Positions 1 to 8,981 of a stretch of 63,918 nucleotides of DNA are shown one piece after another (position 1 is the stretch's first letter; each line of letters begins with the position of its first letter). The notes beneath the pieces are model-generated. The model searched no databases. It was not told the DNA's origin and was given only the letters and a program-made list of their open reading frames with translations. A program made the position numbers and the translations under genes. Source of the DNA: Actinobacteria bacterium OK074 (lineage in GTDB: Bacteria; Actinomycetota; Actinomycetes; Streptomycetales; Streptomycetaceae); assembly GCA_001298575.1 (NCBI GenBank), contig LJCV01000265.1, positions 1 to 63,918 on the forward strand. The letters are read 5' to 3'.

Positions 1-2268
1 GGCGCCGCCGGGGTCACCGGGCCGGTCGTCCGGGCCGGCGTCGTCGCCCGCGCCGCCCTCGCCGTCGGTGCCCGGGCCGCGCGGCCCGCCCACGTCGCCG
101 GTCGGCGGGTGCAGGCGGCTGAGCTTCTCGCCCTCGACGTCGACGTTCGGCAGGGCCCGGTCCAGCCAGCGCGGCAGCCAGGCGATGCGGTCGCCGAGCA
201 GGGCGAGCACGGCCGGCACGAACGCCATGCGGACGACGAACGCGTCGAACAGGACGGCGATGGCGAGCCCGAAGCCGATCATCTTGATCATGGACTCGTC
301 GGCGGTGACGAAGCCCGCGAACACCGCGATCATGATGAGCGCGGCGGCCGTGACCACCCGGGCGCTGTAGCGGAACCCGGTGGCGATCGACGCGTTGGCC
401 GCGCTGCCGTGGACGTACGCCTCGCGGATGCGGGAGACGAGGAAGACCTCGTAGTCCATGGCGAGGCCGAAGACGATGCCGACCAGGAAGATCGGCATCA
501 TGCTCATGATCGGGCCCTTGGTCTCCACGCCCAGCAGGCTCGCGGCCCATCCCCACTGGAAGACCGCGACCACGGAACCGAGCGCGGCCAGCACCGACAG
601 CAGGAAGCCGACGGCGGCCTTGATGGGGATGAACATCGACCGGAAGACCAGGAGCAGCAGCACGATCGCCAGCCCGACCACCACGATCAGATACGGGACC
701 AGCGCGCTCTGCACCTTCGAGGCGACGTCGATGTTCAGCGCCGTCGTCCCGGTGACCTTGAAGCTCGCCCCCGGGGCGGCGGCCTCGATCGCGGACCGCT
801 CGTCGCGGATCTTGTGCACGAGGTCGACGGTCTTCTCGCTGGTCGGCGCGTTCGCCGGGACCGCGGTGAACACGGCCGCGTTCCCGGCGGCGTTGTTGCG
901 GACCGCGGAGACCGAGACCACGCCCGGGGTGTCCGCGATCCGCTTCTCGATGGTGGCCGTGGCGGCCTTCGGGTCCTGCGCCTTGGTGGTGTCGACGACG
1001 ACGGTCAGCGGCCCGTTGAAGCCGGGCCCGAACGCCTTGGCGAGGTCGTCGTAGGCGCGCCGCTCGGTGGTGGAGGTGGACTTCACCTCGTCGCCGGGCA
1101 TGCCCAGTTGGAGCCCCAGCGCGGGCAGCGCGAGCACGACGAGGCCCGCGACCGTGCCCAGCAGCACCGGCAGCGGATGCCGCAGCACGAACCCGGCCCA
1201 GCGGCTGCCCATGTTGCCGACCACGCCCTGGATGCGCTGCCCCGTCTTGCGGTAACGGCGGGAGAGCACCTTCCGCGGCCAGAAGCCGATGACGGCCGGG
1301 ACCAGGGTCAGGGCGATCAGTACGGCGATGACGACGGCGCCCGCGGCGGCCACGCCCATCTTGGTGAGCAGCGGGATGCCGACGATGGCGAGCCCGGCGA
1401 GCGCGATGACGACGGTCAGGCCCGCGAAGACGACCGCGGACCCGGCGGTGCCGACCGCCATCCCGGCCGCCTCCTCCTCCGTATGGCCGTTGGCGCGTTC
1501 CTCGCGGTAGCGGAAGACGACGAACAGCGCGTAGTCGATGCCGCAGGCGAGGCCCAGCATCGTGGCCAGCGTGCCGGTCGAGTCGGAGAGCTTGAAGGTG
1601 CTGGCCAGCGCGGTGATCGCGGTCATCGAGACACCGACGCCGACGATCGCGGTCAGCAGCGGCAGCCCGGCCGCCGCGATCGACCCGAAGGTGATCAGCA
1701 GCACGACCGCGGCCACCAGCACACCGATGACCTCGCCGACGCCGCCCGCCGAGGGGTTGGTGGCGAGCGCGGTCCCGCCGATCTCCACGGTCAGCCCGGC
1801 GTCACGGGCCTGCTGGGCCGCCTTGCGCAGGGTGTCCTTCGTGGAGTCGGTGAGGTCGGTGGCCGCCACCTTGTAGGTGATGGTCGAGTACGCCGTCGTC
1901 CCGTCCTTGCTGACCGCGTTCGCCTGGAAGGGGTTCAGGGCGGTCACGACCTGCGGACCGCCGGACACCGAGTCGACCAGACGGGTGACGGCGGCGCGGT
2001 CCCGCACGGAGGTGATCTTCTGCCCGTCGGGGGCGACGAGCACGACCCGGGCGACCGCGCCGTCGGCCTTGCTGCCGGGGAAGCGCTCCTGGATCAGGTC
2101 GAATGCCTTCTGGGCCTCGACTCCGGGCGCGGTGAAGGAGGAGGCGGGCGCTTCGGCCGCCTTGGAGGACGCGAAGCCGACGGCGCCGAGAACCACCACC
2201 CACAGCAGGGTGACGAACCAGCGCCGCCGGAAGGCCAGACGGCCCAGTCGGTACAGGAAGGTAGCCAC
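1..2268 (-). CDS. MMPL/RND family transporter, C-terminus cut by window edge
   Basis: Large inner-membrane exporter of the MmpL (RND) superfamily, which moves lipids or small molecules using the proton gradient. 756 codons are visible. The protein shows the two-repeat layout: a membrane helix near residues 18-35, an extracytoplasmic domain, helix bundles at about 180-330 and 520-690, and the paired Asp-Tyr of this family in each bundle (D245-Y246 and D605-Y606), thought to carry protons. The visible tail is a polar Gly/Asp-rich cytoplasmic end, so little is missing. I use the GTG start because GGGGAGA lies about 10 nt upstream; an in-frame ATG six codons earlier (2286) is the alternative. It follows a P450 gene on the same strand after 173 bp. 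Substrate unknown. Confidence 0.93.
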   Translation of the reverse strand, partial: MATFLYRLGRLAFRRRWFVTLLWVVVLGAVGFASSKAAEAPASSFTAPGVEAQKAFDLIQERFPGSKADGAVARVVLVAPDGQKITSVRDRAAVTRLVDSVSGGPQVVTALNPFQANAVSKDGTTAYSTITYKVAATDLTDSTKDTLRKAAQQARDAGLTVEIGGTALATNPSAGGVGEVIGVLVAAVVLLITFGSIAAAGLPLLTAIVGVGVSMTAITALASTFKLSDSTGTLATMLGLACGIDYALFVVFRYREERANGHTEEEAAGMAVGTAGSAVVFAGLTVVIALAGLAIVGIPLLTKMGVAAAGAVVIAVLIALTLVPAVIGFWPRKVLSRRYRKTGQRIQGVVGNMGSRWAGFVLRHPLPVLLGTVAGLVVLALPALGLQLGMPGDEVKSTSTTERRAYDDLAKAFGPGFNGPLTVVVDTTKAQDPKAATATIEKRIADTPGVVSVSAVRNNAAGNAAVFTAVPANAPTSEKTVDLVHKIRDERSAIEAAAPGASFKVTGTTALNIDVASKVQSALVPYLIVVVGLAIVLLLLVFRSMFIPIKAAVGFLLSVLAALGSVVAVFQWGWAASLLGVETKGPIMSMMPIFLVGIVFGLAMDYEVFLVSRIREAYVHGSAANASIATGFRYSARVVTAAALIMIAVFAGFVTADESMIKMIGFGLAIAVLFDAFVVRMAFVPAVLALLGDRIAWLPRWLDRALPNVDVEGEKLSRLHPPTGDVGGPRGPGTDGEGGAGDDAGPDDRPGDPGGA

Positions 2269-2441
2269 GGGACAGGGTCTCCCCATCGTCGCTGTTGCCC
2301 CCGAGCCCCTTCAGAATGGGGTGAACCTTCACAAACCGCCTCTTGGGCGCCCGTTTGGCGGACGGCCCGCCGGGCGTCCGGCCACGGTCCGGTGGTCGGG
2401 CGCCCGGCCTCCCGCGGGCCGCGAAAGACGCTCGCCGGGGG

Positions 2442-3665
2442 TTACCAGCGCACGGGCACCTCGGCGAGCCGCCCCACGATGAGCCCATCGACCCGGGTCA
2501 ACTCCTCCGCGCCGACGGCCAGTTCGAGCGTGGGCAGGCGGCGCAGGAGGACATCGAACATGACCTGGAGTTCGGTACGGGCCAACGGCTGGCCGATGCA
2601 GGAGTGGGCGCCGGCGCCGAAGGCGAGGTGGGTGTTCGGGGTGCGGGCGAGGTCGAGCCCGTCGGCGCCCTCGAACACGGCCGCGTCCCGGTTGGCCGAG
2701 GCCATGAGGCACATCACCGTGTCGCCGGACGGCAGGACCGTACCGTCGGACAGCTCGGCGTCCTCGGAGAGGTAGCGCGGCAGCCCGAAGCTGATGTTGG
2801 GGTCGAAGCGGAGGAGCTCCTCCACCGCCGTACGCACCAGGGAGGGGTCGGCGACCAGGCGCTCCCAGTGCCGTCGGTCGGCGAGGAGGGTGGCGACGCC
2901 CTTGGCGATGGCGCCCGCGGTGGTCTCCAGGCCGCCGATCAGCAGCGCCTGCGCGGTGGCGACGAGGGCCTCGTCGGACATCGGCCGGCCCTCGGCGTCG
3001 GTGGCGGAGAGCAGCTCGCTGATCAGGTCCTCGCCGGGCTGAACACGCTTGGCCTCGACGAGACCGGTGACGTACGCCGCGAACTCCTCGCGCGCGTTCC
3101 CGACCGCGCCGCTGTCGATGTCGGACAGGGCCAGCAGCGTGTCGGCCCAGTCCGCGAACTTCTGGCGGTCGCGGTCGGGGGCGCCGAGCATCGTGCAGAT
3201 CACCCACGCCGGGAACGGGAACGCCACGTGCTGGACGAGGTCCGCCGGGGCGCCCTGCTCCAGCATCCCGTCGACGAGCTTCTCGGCCATCGCCTCCATG
3301 CCCGGCCGCAGGGACGCCATGCGCTTGGCGGTGAACCAGCGGCCGACCATCCGCCGCCAGCGCTGGTGGCCGTCGGCGAACAGGTCCCGCGCCATCGGGT
3401 TGTCGAACGGCCCGCCCTGCTCGGCGTCGCCGATCCGGGCGGCGTCGGGCGCGGCCAGGTCGCGGGTGAACCGCGGGTCGGCGAGCACGTTCCGGACGTC
3501 CGCGTACCGGGTGACCAGGGTCGCCTCGTCACCGCTGGGCAGCTGGATCCGCGCGGCCGGACAGTGCTCGCGCAGCTCGGCCCACTCGGGCGGGGCGGCG
3601 GGGGCGGCGGGGGCGGCGATGGGGTAGGGCAGGGGCTGACGGTCGAGGAGGTTGGGGTCGCTCAT
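2442..3665 (-). CDS. Cytochrome P450 (407 aa)
   Basis: Bacterial class I cytochrome P450, a soluble haem monooxygenase that needs ferredoxin partners; none is encoded next to it. The haem-binding loop FGAGAHSCIGQPLA is at residues 349-362 with the axial Cys356, the ExxR motif is E283-R286, and the I-helix oxygen motif reads GGLETT near 244-249, with Leu where many family members have His or an acidic residue. Length is normal. The ATG start has AAGGAG 8-9 nt upstream. The N-terminus is Ala/Pro-rich with four PA-type repeats. It may be co-transcribed with the downstream MMPL transporter. Substrate cannot be told from sequence. Confidence 0.95.
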   Translation of the reverse strand: MSDPNLLDRQPLPYPIAAPAAPAAPPEWAELREHCPAARIQLPSGDEATLVTRYADVRNVLADPRFTRDLAAPDAARIGDAEQGGPFDNPMARDLFADGHQRWRRMVGRWFTAKRMASLRPGMEAMAEKLVDGMLEQGAPADLVQHVAFPFPAWVICTMLGAPDRDRQKFADWADTLLALSDIDSGAVGNAREEFAAYVTGLVEAKRVQPGEDLISELLSATDAEGRPMSDEALVATAQALLIGGLETTAGAIAKGVATLLADRRHWERLVADPSLVRTAVEELLRFDPNISFGLPRYLSEDAELSDGTVLPSGDTVMCLMASANRDAAVFEGADGLDLARTPNTHLAFGAGAHSCIGQPLARTELQVMFDVLLRRLPTLELAVGAEELTRVDGLIVGRLAEVPVRW

Positions 3666-3924
3666 GGCGCGGTCTCCTTCTGTGGGGTGCGGAGACCACC
3701 AGCCAAACCGGACAGGAGAATGAAGTCAAGTGACTGACTTAATAAAAAGGGAAGGGGGTTCCGCTTTGGCTGGAAGCAGGGGCATGGAGGGGTGAGGGTG
3801 GAGGGGTGGGGGTGGGGCCTGCTACACCCCGCATTCGGGGGCGCGCTTCATCGCGGTGAAGGGGCGGTGCGCGGGATGGTTGCTTCAGGCAAGGGAAGCT
3901 CGGTCCCCGGAGGGAAGATCCGCC

Positions 3925-4182
3925 ATGAAGACGCAGGCACAGATTCTCAAGAGCAAGAAGTCGCAGGCCACGACTCTGGCGGCGCACCACTCGACGAAGC
4001 CCGTCCTGTGGTCGCTGTTCCTGGGCGGCCTGGCCGCCGCCCCGGTCCTCTCCTACGCCGTCGACGGCACCCAGGGCGTCGCCGCCACCATCGTCACGGG
4101 TCTGATCGCGTTCCAGGCGCGCGTCGCGATCGTCGAGCTGGACCGCAGGCAGGACCGGGGTCCGAAGCACGTCACCGCGTGA
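3925..4182 (+). CDS. Small two-helix membrane protein
   Basis: 85-residue hypothetical protein. A basic N-terminal stretch (residues 1-25, with KSKKS) is followed by two hydrophobic segments, about residues 27-47 and 50-68, and a charged tail, which suggests a hairpin in the cytoplasmic membrane. The ATG at 3925 has a good ribosome site (GGAGGG, 8 nt upstream), which is why I do not use longer upstream starts. The gene ends inside the 3' end of the converging TetR gene (11-bp overlap). I do not recognise a named family and assign no function. Confidence 0.7.
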   Translation: MKTQAQILKSKKSQATTLAAHHSTKPVLWSLFLGGLAAAPVLSYAVDGTQGVAATIVTGLIAFQARVAIVELDRRQDRGPKHVTA

Positions 4183-4810
4183 CGGGACCCGACCACAGCC
4201 CCACCAGCGCGTCGATCAGGCTGGTGGCCACCTCGTCCCAACTGGCCCACGCGGTGGGCGAGTTCGCGGCGAGACCGCGTTCGTACTCGGCGCACGTCTG
4301 CAGGATGACATGGCCCGCCATGGCGGAGCGCGCGTGGCGCACCCCCGGCGGCAGACCGGCCACGCACCGGCCGAGGCCCGTCTCTATCCGCTGAAGCGCG
4401 GGGGAGGTCAGGAACTCCTCCGCGAGGATGGAACGCAGCACGGGGTCGGTCAGCACCTGGACGCAGAACCGCGCGAACCACGTCGGGCTGTCCAGCGCCG
4501 CGAAGTGCCTGGCGAAGGGGAGCACCGAGCAGTCCACCCAGTCGCGCAGCTCGGTGGAGCCGTTGACCTCGGCCAGCAGCCGGACGCGGATCTCCTCGAC
4601 CGGTTCCGCGTGCCTGCGCACGATCGCCCGGACGAGATCCTCCTTGGTGCCGAAGTGGTAGCCGACGGCGGTGTTGTTGCCCTGCCCGGCGACCGCGCCG
4701 ATCTGGCGTTTGGACACCGCGTGCACACCGTGCTCGGCGAACAGCCGCTCCGCGACCGTGAGGATCAACTCCCGCGTCGTACCCACCTGCTCGGGCGTTC
4801 TGCCCGCCAT
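4172..4810 (-). CDS. TetR family transcriptional regulator
   Basis: 212-residue TetR-type repressor. The N-terminal helix-turn-helix (about residues 12-58) is clear, with the typical VSKRQIGAVAG recognition region and the YHFGTKEDLV segment that ends it. The C-terminal half is the variable ligand-binding/dimer domain with the TetR_C pattern. I chose the internal ATG at 4810; a GTG at 4843 in the same frame would add 11 residues. The neighbouring metal or thiol permease pair lies downstream on the same strand 70 bp away, so it could be the target, but that is inference. Confidence 0.92.
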   Translation of the reverse strand: MAGRTPEQVGTTRELILTVAERLFAEHGVHAVSKRQIGAVAGQGNNTAVGYHFGTKEDLVRAIVRRHAEPVEEIRVRLLAEVNGSTELRDWVDCSVLPFARHFAALDSPTWFARFCVQVLTDPVLRSILAEEFLTSPALQRIETGLGRCVAGLPPGVRHARSAMAGHVILQTCAEYERGLAANSPTAWASWDEVATSLIDALVGLWSGPVTR

Positions 4811-4879
4811 GCGCACACCACCGTCTCGTCGCTCCGGCACCACTCACAACTATGCCCGCCGCATTCGCGCCACGGGACG

Positions 4880-5647
4880 TCAGCGGGACGGCGGCGCGAG
4901 CGGGAGGGCGTCGGTGTAGCCGTTGGTGGGCCGGGCGGTCCTGCGAACGGTACGGACGTCGAGCGCGACCGGGGCGGACTTCGTGCCCAGGGTGCCGCCG
5001 GGGTGCCAGGTGCCCGTGACGGTCACCCAGGTGTCGGCGGGCGGCGCCGGGGTGCCGTCGATCCGCACCCGCACGGTCTGGGCGTCCGCCGCGCAGCACG
5101 AGATCATGATCCGGGTCAGATACCAGCCACCGGCGCGCCCGGTGGGCGTGACGAGACCGGTCATCAGGACCGTACGCCCCTTGATGGCCCGCCCGGGATC
5201 CTGCTGCACGCGGCGCGTGAAGTCGGTGAGGGTGATCGGGAGCGGGGAGGTGGCCGGAAGCGGATCGAAGTGCTCCTGCCGCGATACGGCCTTGGGGGCG
5301 GCCCGGGAGGCGGTGTAGGCGCCGAGGGCGGGGGGTGCGTAGAAGAGCAGGCTGAGCGCGGGGAGGAGGAGCAGCCAGGCGACGCGGGGGATGCTGGAGT
5401 GGTCGTGCCCGTGGTCGTCGTGGCGGTCGTGACCGTGGTCGTCGTGCCCGTGGTCGTCGTGGTTGTGGGGCTGCGGTCCCGACCATGCCTCCGCGATGCC
5501 CAGCAGGAGGAGCAGGGCTCCCGAGGCGATGAGCAGGGGGCGCATGCCTTCGCGGACGTAGCGGAGGTAGAGGTCGGTGAAGAGGGCGGCGTGCAGGAGG
5601 CCGAGGCCGCCGAGGACGAGGAGGATGACGTGCGGTGGCCGTCTCAC
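4880..5647 (-). CDS. TIGR03943-like permease partner protein
   Basis: 255-residue membrane protein. Two hydrophobic helices near the N-terminus (about 5-20 and 35-52), a His/Asp-rich loop (roughly 60-88, many HDD and GHD repeats) that could bind metal, a further helix, then a C-terminal soluble OB-like domain containing the ISCCAADA motif typical of this family. These proteins almost always accompany the ArsP/YraQ-type permease, as here: the GTG start overlaps the permease stop by 4 nt (GTGA), so the two are translated together. The metal-binding role of the His loop is inference. Confidence 0.85.
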   Translation of the reverse strand: MRRPPHVILLVLGGLGLLHAALFTDLYLRYVREGMRPLLIASGALLLLLGIAEAWSGPQPHNHDDHGHDDHGHDRHDDHGHDHSSIPRVAWLLLLPALSLLFYAPPALGAYTASRAAPKAVSRQEHFDPLPATSPLPITLTDFTRRVQQDPGRAIKGRTVLMTGLVTPTGRAGGWYLTRIMISCCAADAQTVRVRIDGTPAPPADTWVTVTGTWHPGGTLGTKSAPVALDVRTVRRTARPTNGYTDALPLAPPSR

Positions 5648-6747
5648 AGCAGCACTCCCCCGATCAGCACACTGCACAGGACGGCTACGACGATGGTGGC
5701 ACCGGAGAAGCGGACCGCGAAGGCCCGCCCGAACGTGCCCGTCTGAAGGGCGATCAGCTTCAGGTCGACCATCGGTCCGACCACCATGAACGTCAGCCGG
5801 GCGAGCGGCGAGAAGCCGGTGAGCGAGGAGGCGACGAACGCGTCGGCCTCGGAGCAGACGGCGAGGACGACGGCGAGCACGGCCAGGAACAGCACCGACA
5901 GCCAGGGCGAACCGGAGAACGTGTCGAGCACGGAGCGCGGCACCGCCACGTTGAAGGTGGCGGCGGCCATGGCCCCGACGACCAGGAACCCACCGGCGTG
6001 CAGGAAGTCGTGCTGAAACCCGCGCCGGAACTCGCCGAACCGGCTGCGCCCGGCCCGATGCCCGCCCCGCCGTACGCCGACGGAGGCCCGCAACCACTCC
6101 TCCTTCCCCAGCCAGAGCCACAGCCAGCCCATGACGGCGGCGGTGAGCAGCGAGGCGAGCAGCCGGGCCAGCACCATGGCCGGATGCCCGGGAAACGCGA
6201 CGGCCGTGGCGGTGAGCACGACAGGATTGACGGCGGGGGCGGAGAGCAGGAACGCGAAGGCGGCGGCAGGCGTGACCCCGCTCCCGATCAGACTGTTCGC
6301 CACCGGCACGGAGGCACACTCGCACCCGGGCAGCACGACCCCGGCAACTCCCGCCACGGGCACGGCGAGTGCGGCCCGCCGCGGCAGCACCCGGCTGAAC
6401 ACCCGCGCGGGCACGAAGGCGTTGATGGCACCGGACAGCGCCGTCCCGAGCAGCAGGAACGGCATCGCCTGTACGACGACGGCGAGGAACACGGTCCGCC
6501 AGACCTGCATGACGGAGGTGTTCAGCCAGTCGTCGAGCCCGAAGAGGAGGAGATCGAGGAGGACGATCGCGGCGACGGCGACGCGGAGCCAGGGGCGGGA
6601 CCAGTCGAGTAAGGGGGTGGGGGCGTCAGGCCCGCCTTCGGGGTCTTCGGGGCTGGGGCCGGTGTCCGCCCAGGAGTCGGGGTCCTGGACGGCGACGCCC
6701 CCGCCTCTCTCCCCCGGTTCATCGCTCTCGCGATCACTCTCGCGCAC
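5644..6747 (-). CDS. ArsP/YraQ-type permease (DUF318)
   Basis: 367-residue polytopic membrane protein of the permease family that includes organoarsenical exporter ArsP. After a polar N-terminal 45 residues there are about eight to ten helices. The hallmark GCECASVPVA motif (two Cys flanking Glu) sits near residue 140, and a second signature with a charged CSEADAF loop lies near 295. Start GTG has GGAG 8 nt upstream. Its stop overlaps the start of the partner protein by 4 nt. Substrate is not known; the cysteine motif fits thiol- or metalloid-linked transport. Confidence 0.9.
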   Translation of the reverse strand: MRESDRESDEPGERGGGVAVQDPDSWADTGPSPEDPEGGPDAPTPLLDWSRPWLRVAVAAIVLLDLLLFGLDDWLNTSVMQVWRTVFLAVVVQAMPFLLLGTALSGAINAFVPARVFSRVLPRRAALAVPVAGVAGVVLPGCECASVPVANSLIGSGVTPAAAFAFLLSAPAVNPVVLTATAVAFPGHPAMVLARLLASLLTAAVMGWLWLWLGKEEWLRASVGVRRGGHRAGRSRFGEFRRGFQHDFLHAGGFLVVGAMAAATFNVAVPRSVLDTFSGSPWLSVLFLAVLAVVLAVCSEADAFVASSLTGFSPLARLTFMVVGPMVDLKLIALQTGTFGRAFAVRFSGATIVVAVLCSVLIGGVLL

Positions 6748-6864
6748 GCCAACTCCGTTGATAGGGCCTCAGATTGGAACACGAACCCTAGCTCGCGGGC
6801 GGCAGCGGGCAACGGCGGCGGGACGCACCAGTAAACAAGGAGGGGGAGGGGAAGGAAAGTTGGC

Positions 6865-8085
6865 ATGGAAGACGGACAAGGACCGGGACTGAGGCTGGAG
6901 TTGGGACAGGGGTTGGGGCTGAAGCCCCCCTTCGGCTCCTACCAGAACGAGATCTACCTCAACGGGCTCCGCGGCGTCCTGCCGCCGTACCCGATGACCT
7001 TCGCGGAACTGGAGGAGCGGGCGCGCGCGGCCCTGCCGGCCTCCGTGTGGTCGTACGTGGCGGGCGGCGCGGGCGACGAGCGCACCCAGCGGGCGAACGT
7101 GACCGCGTTCGAACGCTGGGGCCTGGTCCCGAGGATGTTCGTGGGCGCGGCCGAACGCGACCTGTCGGTGGACCTGTTGGGCCTGCGCCTGCCCTCCCCC
7201 GTCTTCATGGCACCGGTAGGGGTGATCGGCCTGTGCGCCCAGGACGGACACGGCGACCTGGCGACGGCGAGGGCCGCGGCAAGCACAGGTGTCCCGATGA
7301 TCGCCTCCACCTTGGCGGTGGACCAACTGGAGGAGGTGGCAGCCGAGTTCGGAGAAACGCCGGGCTTCTTCCAGCTCTACACCCCCACCAACAGAGACTT
7401 GGCCGCAAGCCTCGTACACCGAGCGGAACAAGCAGGTTTCCGCGGCATCGTAGTAACCCTGGACACCTGGCTGACCGGCTGGCGCCCGCGCGACCTGGCC
7501 ACCGCCAACTTCCCCCAGCTGCGCGGCCTCTGCCTGGCCAACTACACCAGTGACCCGGTCTTCCGCGCCCTCCTCAAGAGCCCGCCGGAGGAGGACCCCC
7601 AGGCCGCGGTCCTCCTCTGGAGCCAACTCTTCGGCAACCCCCTCACCTGGGACGACCTCCCCTGGCTGCGCTCCCTGACGGACCTCCCCCTGATCGTCAA
7701 GGGCATCTGCCACCCCGAGGACGCCCGCCGCGCGAGGGACGGCGGCGTGGACGCCATCTACTGCTCCAACCACGGCGGCCGCCAGGCCAACGGCGGCCTC
7801 CCCGCCCCCCCCCCCCTCCCCGCCGTGGCCGAGGCGGCCGACGGCCTCCCCGTCCTCTTCGACTCCGGCATCCGCAGCGGCGCCGACATCATCAAGGCCC
7901 TGGCCCTGGGCGCCACCGCGGTAGGCATCGGCCGCCCTTACGCCTACGGCCTGACCCTCGGCGGCACGGCCGGCATCATCCACGTCCTCCGCTCCCTCCT
8001 CGCGGAGGCCGACCTGATCATGGCGGTCGACGGCTACCCGACGCTCGGCGACCTGACTGCGGGGAGCCTTCGGGAAGTGGGGTAA
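6865..8085 (+). CDS. FMN-dependent alpha-hydroxy-acid oxidase, lactate 2-monooxygenase-like
   Basis: 406-residue TIM-barrel flavoenzyme that oxidises short 2-hydroxy acids such as L-lactate with O2. The FMN/substrate signature SNHGGRQ (catalytic His) is near residue 299, the QLYTPTNRD segment near 170 and the GIRSGADIIKALALGA phosphate-binding stretch near 335. Of the family branches, the long N-terminus and SNHGGRQANGG resemble lactate 2-monooxygenase most. Start ATG is preceded by GGAAGG. Codon use turns strongly C-ending toward the 3' end, where a run of twelve C lies in frame near 7805. A paralogue of the same superfamily is at 46825. Confidence 0.92.
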   Translation: MEDGQGPGLRLELGQGLGLKPPFGSYQNEIYLNGLRGVLPPYPMTFAELEERARAALPASVWSYVAGGAGDERTQRANVTAFERWGLVPRMFVGAAERDLSVDLLGLRLPSPVFMAPVGVIGLCAQDGHGDLATARAAASTGVPMIASTLAVDQLEEVAAEFGETPGFFQLYTPTNRDLAASLVHRAEQAGFRGIVVTLDTWLTGWRPRDLATANFPQLRGLCLANYTSDPVFRALLKSPPEEDPQAAVLLWSQLFGNPLTWDDLPWLRSLTDLPLIVKGICHPEDARRARDGGVDAIYCSNHGGRQANGGLPAPPPLPAVAEAADGLPVLFDSGIRSGADIIKALALGATAVGIGRPYAYGLTLGGTAGIIHVLRSLLAEADLIMAVDGYPTLGDLTAGSLREVG

Positions 8086-8135
8086 CGCGACGCCGACGGG
8101 GGCTCGGGGGCGCCGGGGGCGGTTCTTCCGGTGCG

Positions 8136-8164
8136 CCGACCGCCCAAGTACCACGCGCTACACT
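8136..8164 (+). promoter_or_regulatory. Possible tRNA promoter
   Basis: A -10-like TACACT at 8159-8164 and a weak -35-like CCGACC at 8136-8141, 17 bp apart, lie about 26 bp upstream of the tRNA. The -10 match is fair and the -35 match poor. Confidence 0.3.
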
Positions 8165-8189
8165 GACGACGGCGCCTTCGTGCGCCTTC

Positions 8190-8262
8190 GCCTTCGTAGC
8201 TCAGGGGATAGAGCACGGCTCTCCTAAAGCCGGTGTCGCAGGTTCGAATCCTGCCGAGGGCA
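8190..8262 (+). tRNA. tRNA-Arg (anticodon CCU, codon AGG)
   Basis: A full cloverleaf can be folded: acceptor stem GCCTTCG with CGAGGGC (one G-U pair), D arm GCTC/GAGC, anticodon stem CGGCT/AGCCG at 8216-8232 around loop CTCCTAA with anticodon CCT at 8223-8225, and T arm GCAGG/CCTGC around TTCGAAT. The CCA end is not encoded. tRNA genes, including tRNA-Arg(AGG) for actinophage VWB, are established integration sites, and an integrase stub lies directly downstream. Confidence 0.95.
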
Positions 8263-8272
8263 CTCTGCTGAC

Positions 8273-8304
8273 CAGCGCGTTTCTCCTTCCGGAGAGGCGC
8301 GCTG
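8273..8304 (+). terminator. Hairpin terminator after tRNA
   Basis: Arms CAGCGCG and CGCGCTG enclose a second stem TCTCC/GGAGA with a TTCC loop. It begins 10 bp after the tRNA. Only a short T run follows, so it may be a Rho-independent terminator of the actinomycete type without U-tract. Confidence 0.55.
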
Positions 8305-8347
8305 TTCGTCGTGGCCATGGCATTAACCATGAATAGGTTCCACAGCC

Positions 8348-8815
8348 ATGGCAACCACGACCGCCAAGCGCCGGCAGCGCGGCTGCATCCGTCCCAACGG
8401 GGCCGGCTTCCAGGTCCGGGTCTACGCGGGCCGCGACCCGGTCACCAAGAAGGATCTCTACCTCTACGCGCAGGCGCCCGACGAGACCGAGGCCGAGAAG
8501 GCCCGCACCCGTCTGCTCCACCAGGTCGACGAACAGCGCCACCCGAAGCAGAAGGCCACGATGGGCTTCCTCCTGGACCGCTGGCTGAGCGTGACCGAGC
8601 AGACGGCCAGCTCGTACGAACGGGCCGAGGGCCTGATCCGCACCTACCTCAAGCCGGCCTTCGGCGACCTCCAAGTAGCCAAGCTCACGGTCGAGATGGT
8701 CGATCTCTTCTACGCACGGCTGCGGCGGTGCCGTGAGCAGTGCGAGGGCCGCCGCAGGGGCAGGACCGACCCGCAGACCAGGACCGAGCACGTGTGCCGC
8801 AAGGTGACCACACCA
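8348..8815 (+). pseudogene. Tyrosine-type site-specific integrase, N-terminal fragment
   Basis: The first ~150 residues match the N-terminus of actinomycete phage/AICE tyrosine integrases: a basic start (KRRQRGCIRPNG), the AP2-like arm-binding region with RVYAGRDPVTKKD, and the core-binding domain with YERAEGLIRTYLKPAFGD and the CREQCEGRR segment. Similarity stops around residue 150, and the catalytic domain with the R-H-R-Y residues is missing; the reading frame runs on to 9064 without recognisable content. It starts 86 bp after the tRNA-Arg, the expected place for an integrase beside its attachment site. I read it as a relic disrupted on the side of the transposase gene. Confidence 0.8.
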
Positions 8816-8981
8816 CACACGGGTGCTCCGGCTACGTCGCGGCTGCCGCTGGAGGGAGCCTCTCGGGGGTGGCCCGGCAACCGTCGTCGCTCGCAGGTGT
8901 GTGTCCGGTGCACCTCCCGTTGTCGGATGTGTGTGGCCAAGGTGGAGGGGACAGCTGCGAAGTTGGCGAGCGGGGGGAACC

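Noticed and set aside
109..2775. A very long plus-strand reading frame opposite the MMPL transporter and P450
   Set aside because: It is the antisense shadow of high-GC genes: composition is Arg/Gly/Asp-rich without any domain, while the minus strand shows clear MMPL and P450 motifs.
8823..8981. Possible extension of the transposase toward 8823
   Set aside because: The frame is open but Trp/Arg/Gly-rich with no transposase similarity; the GTG at 8982 follows a good ribosome site.
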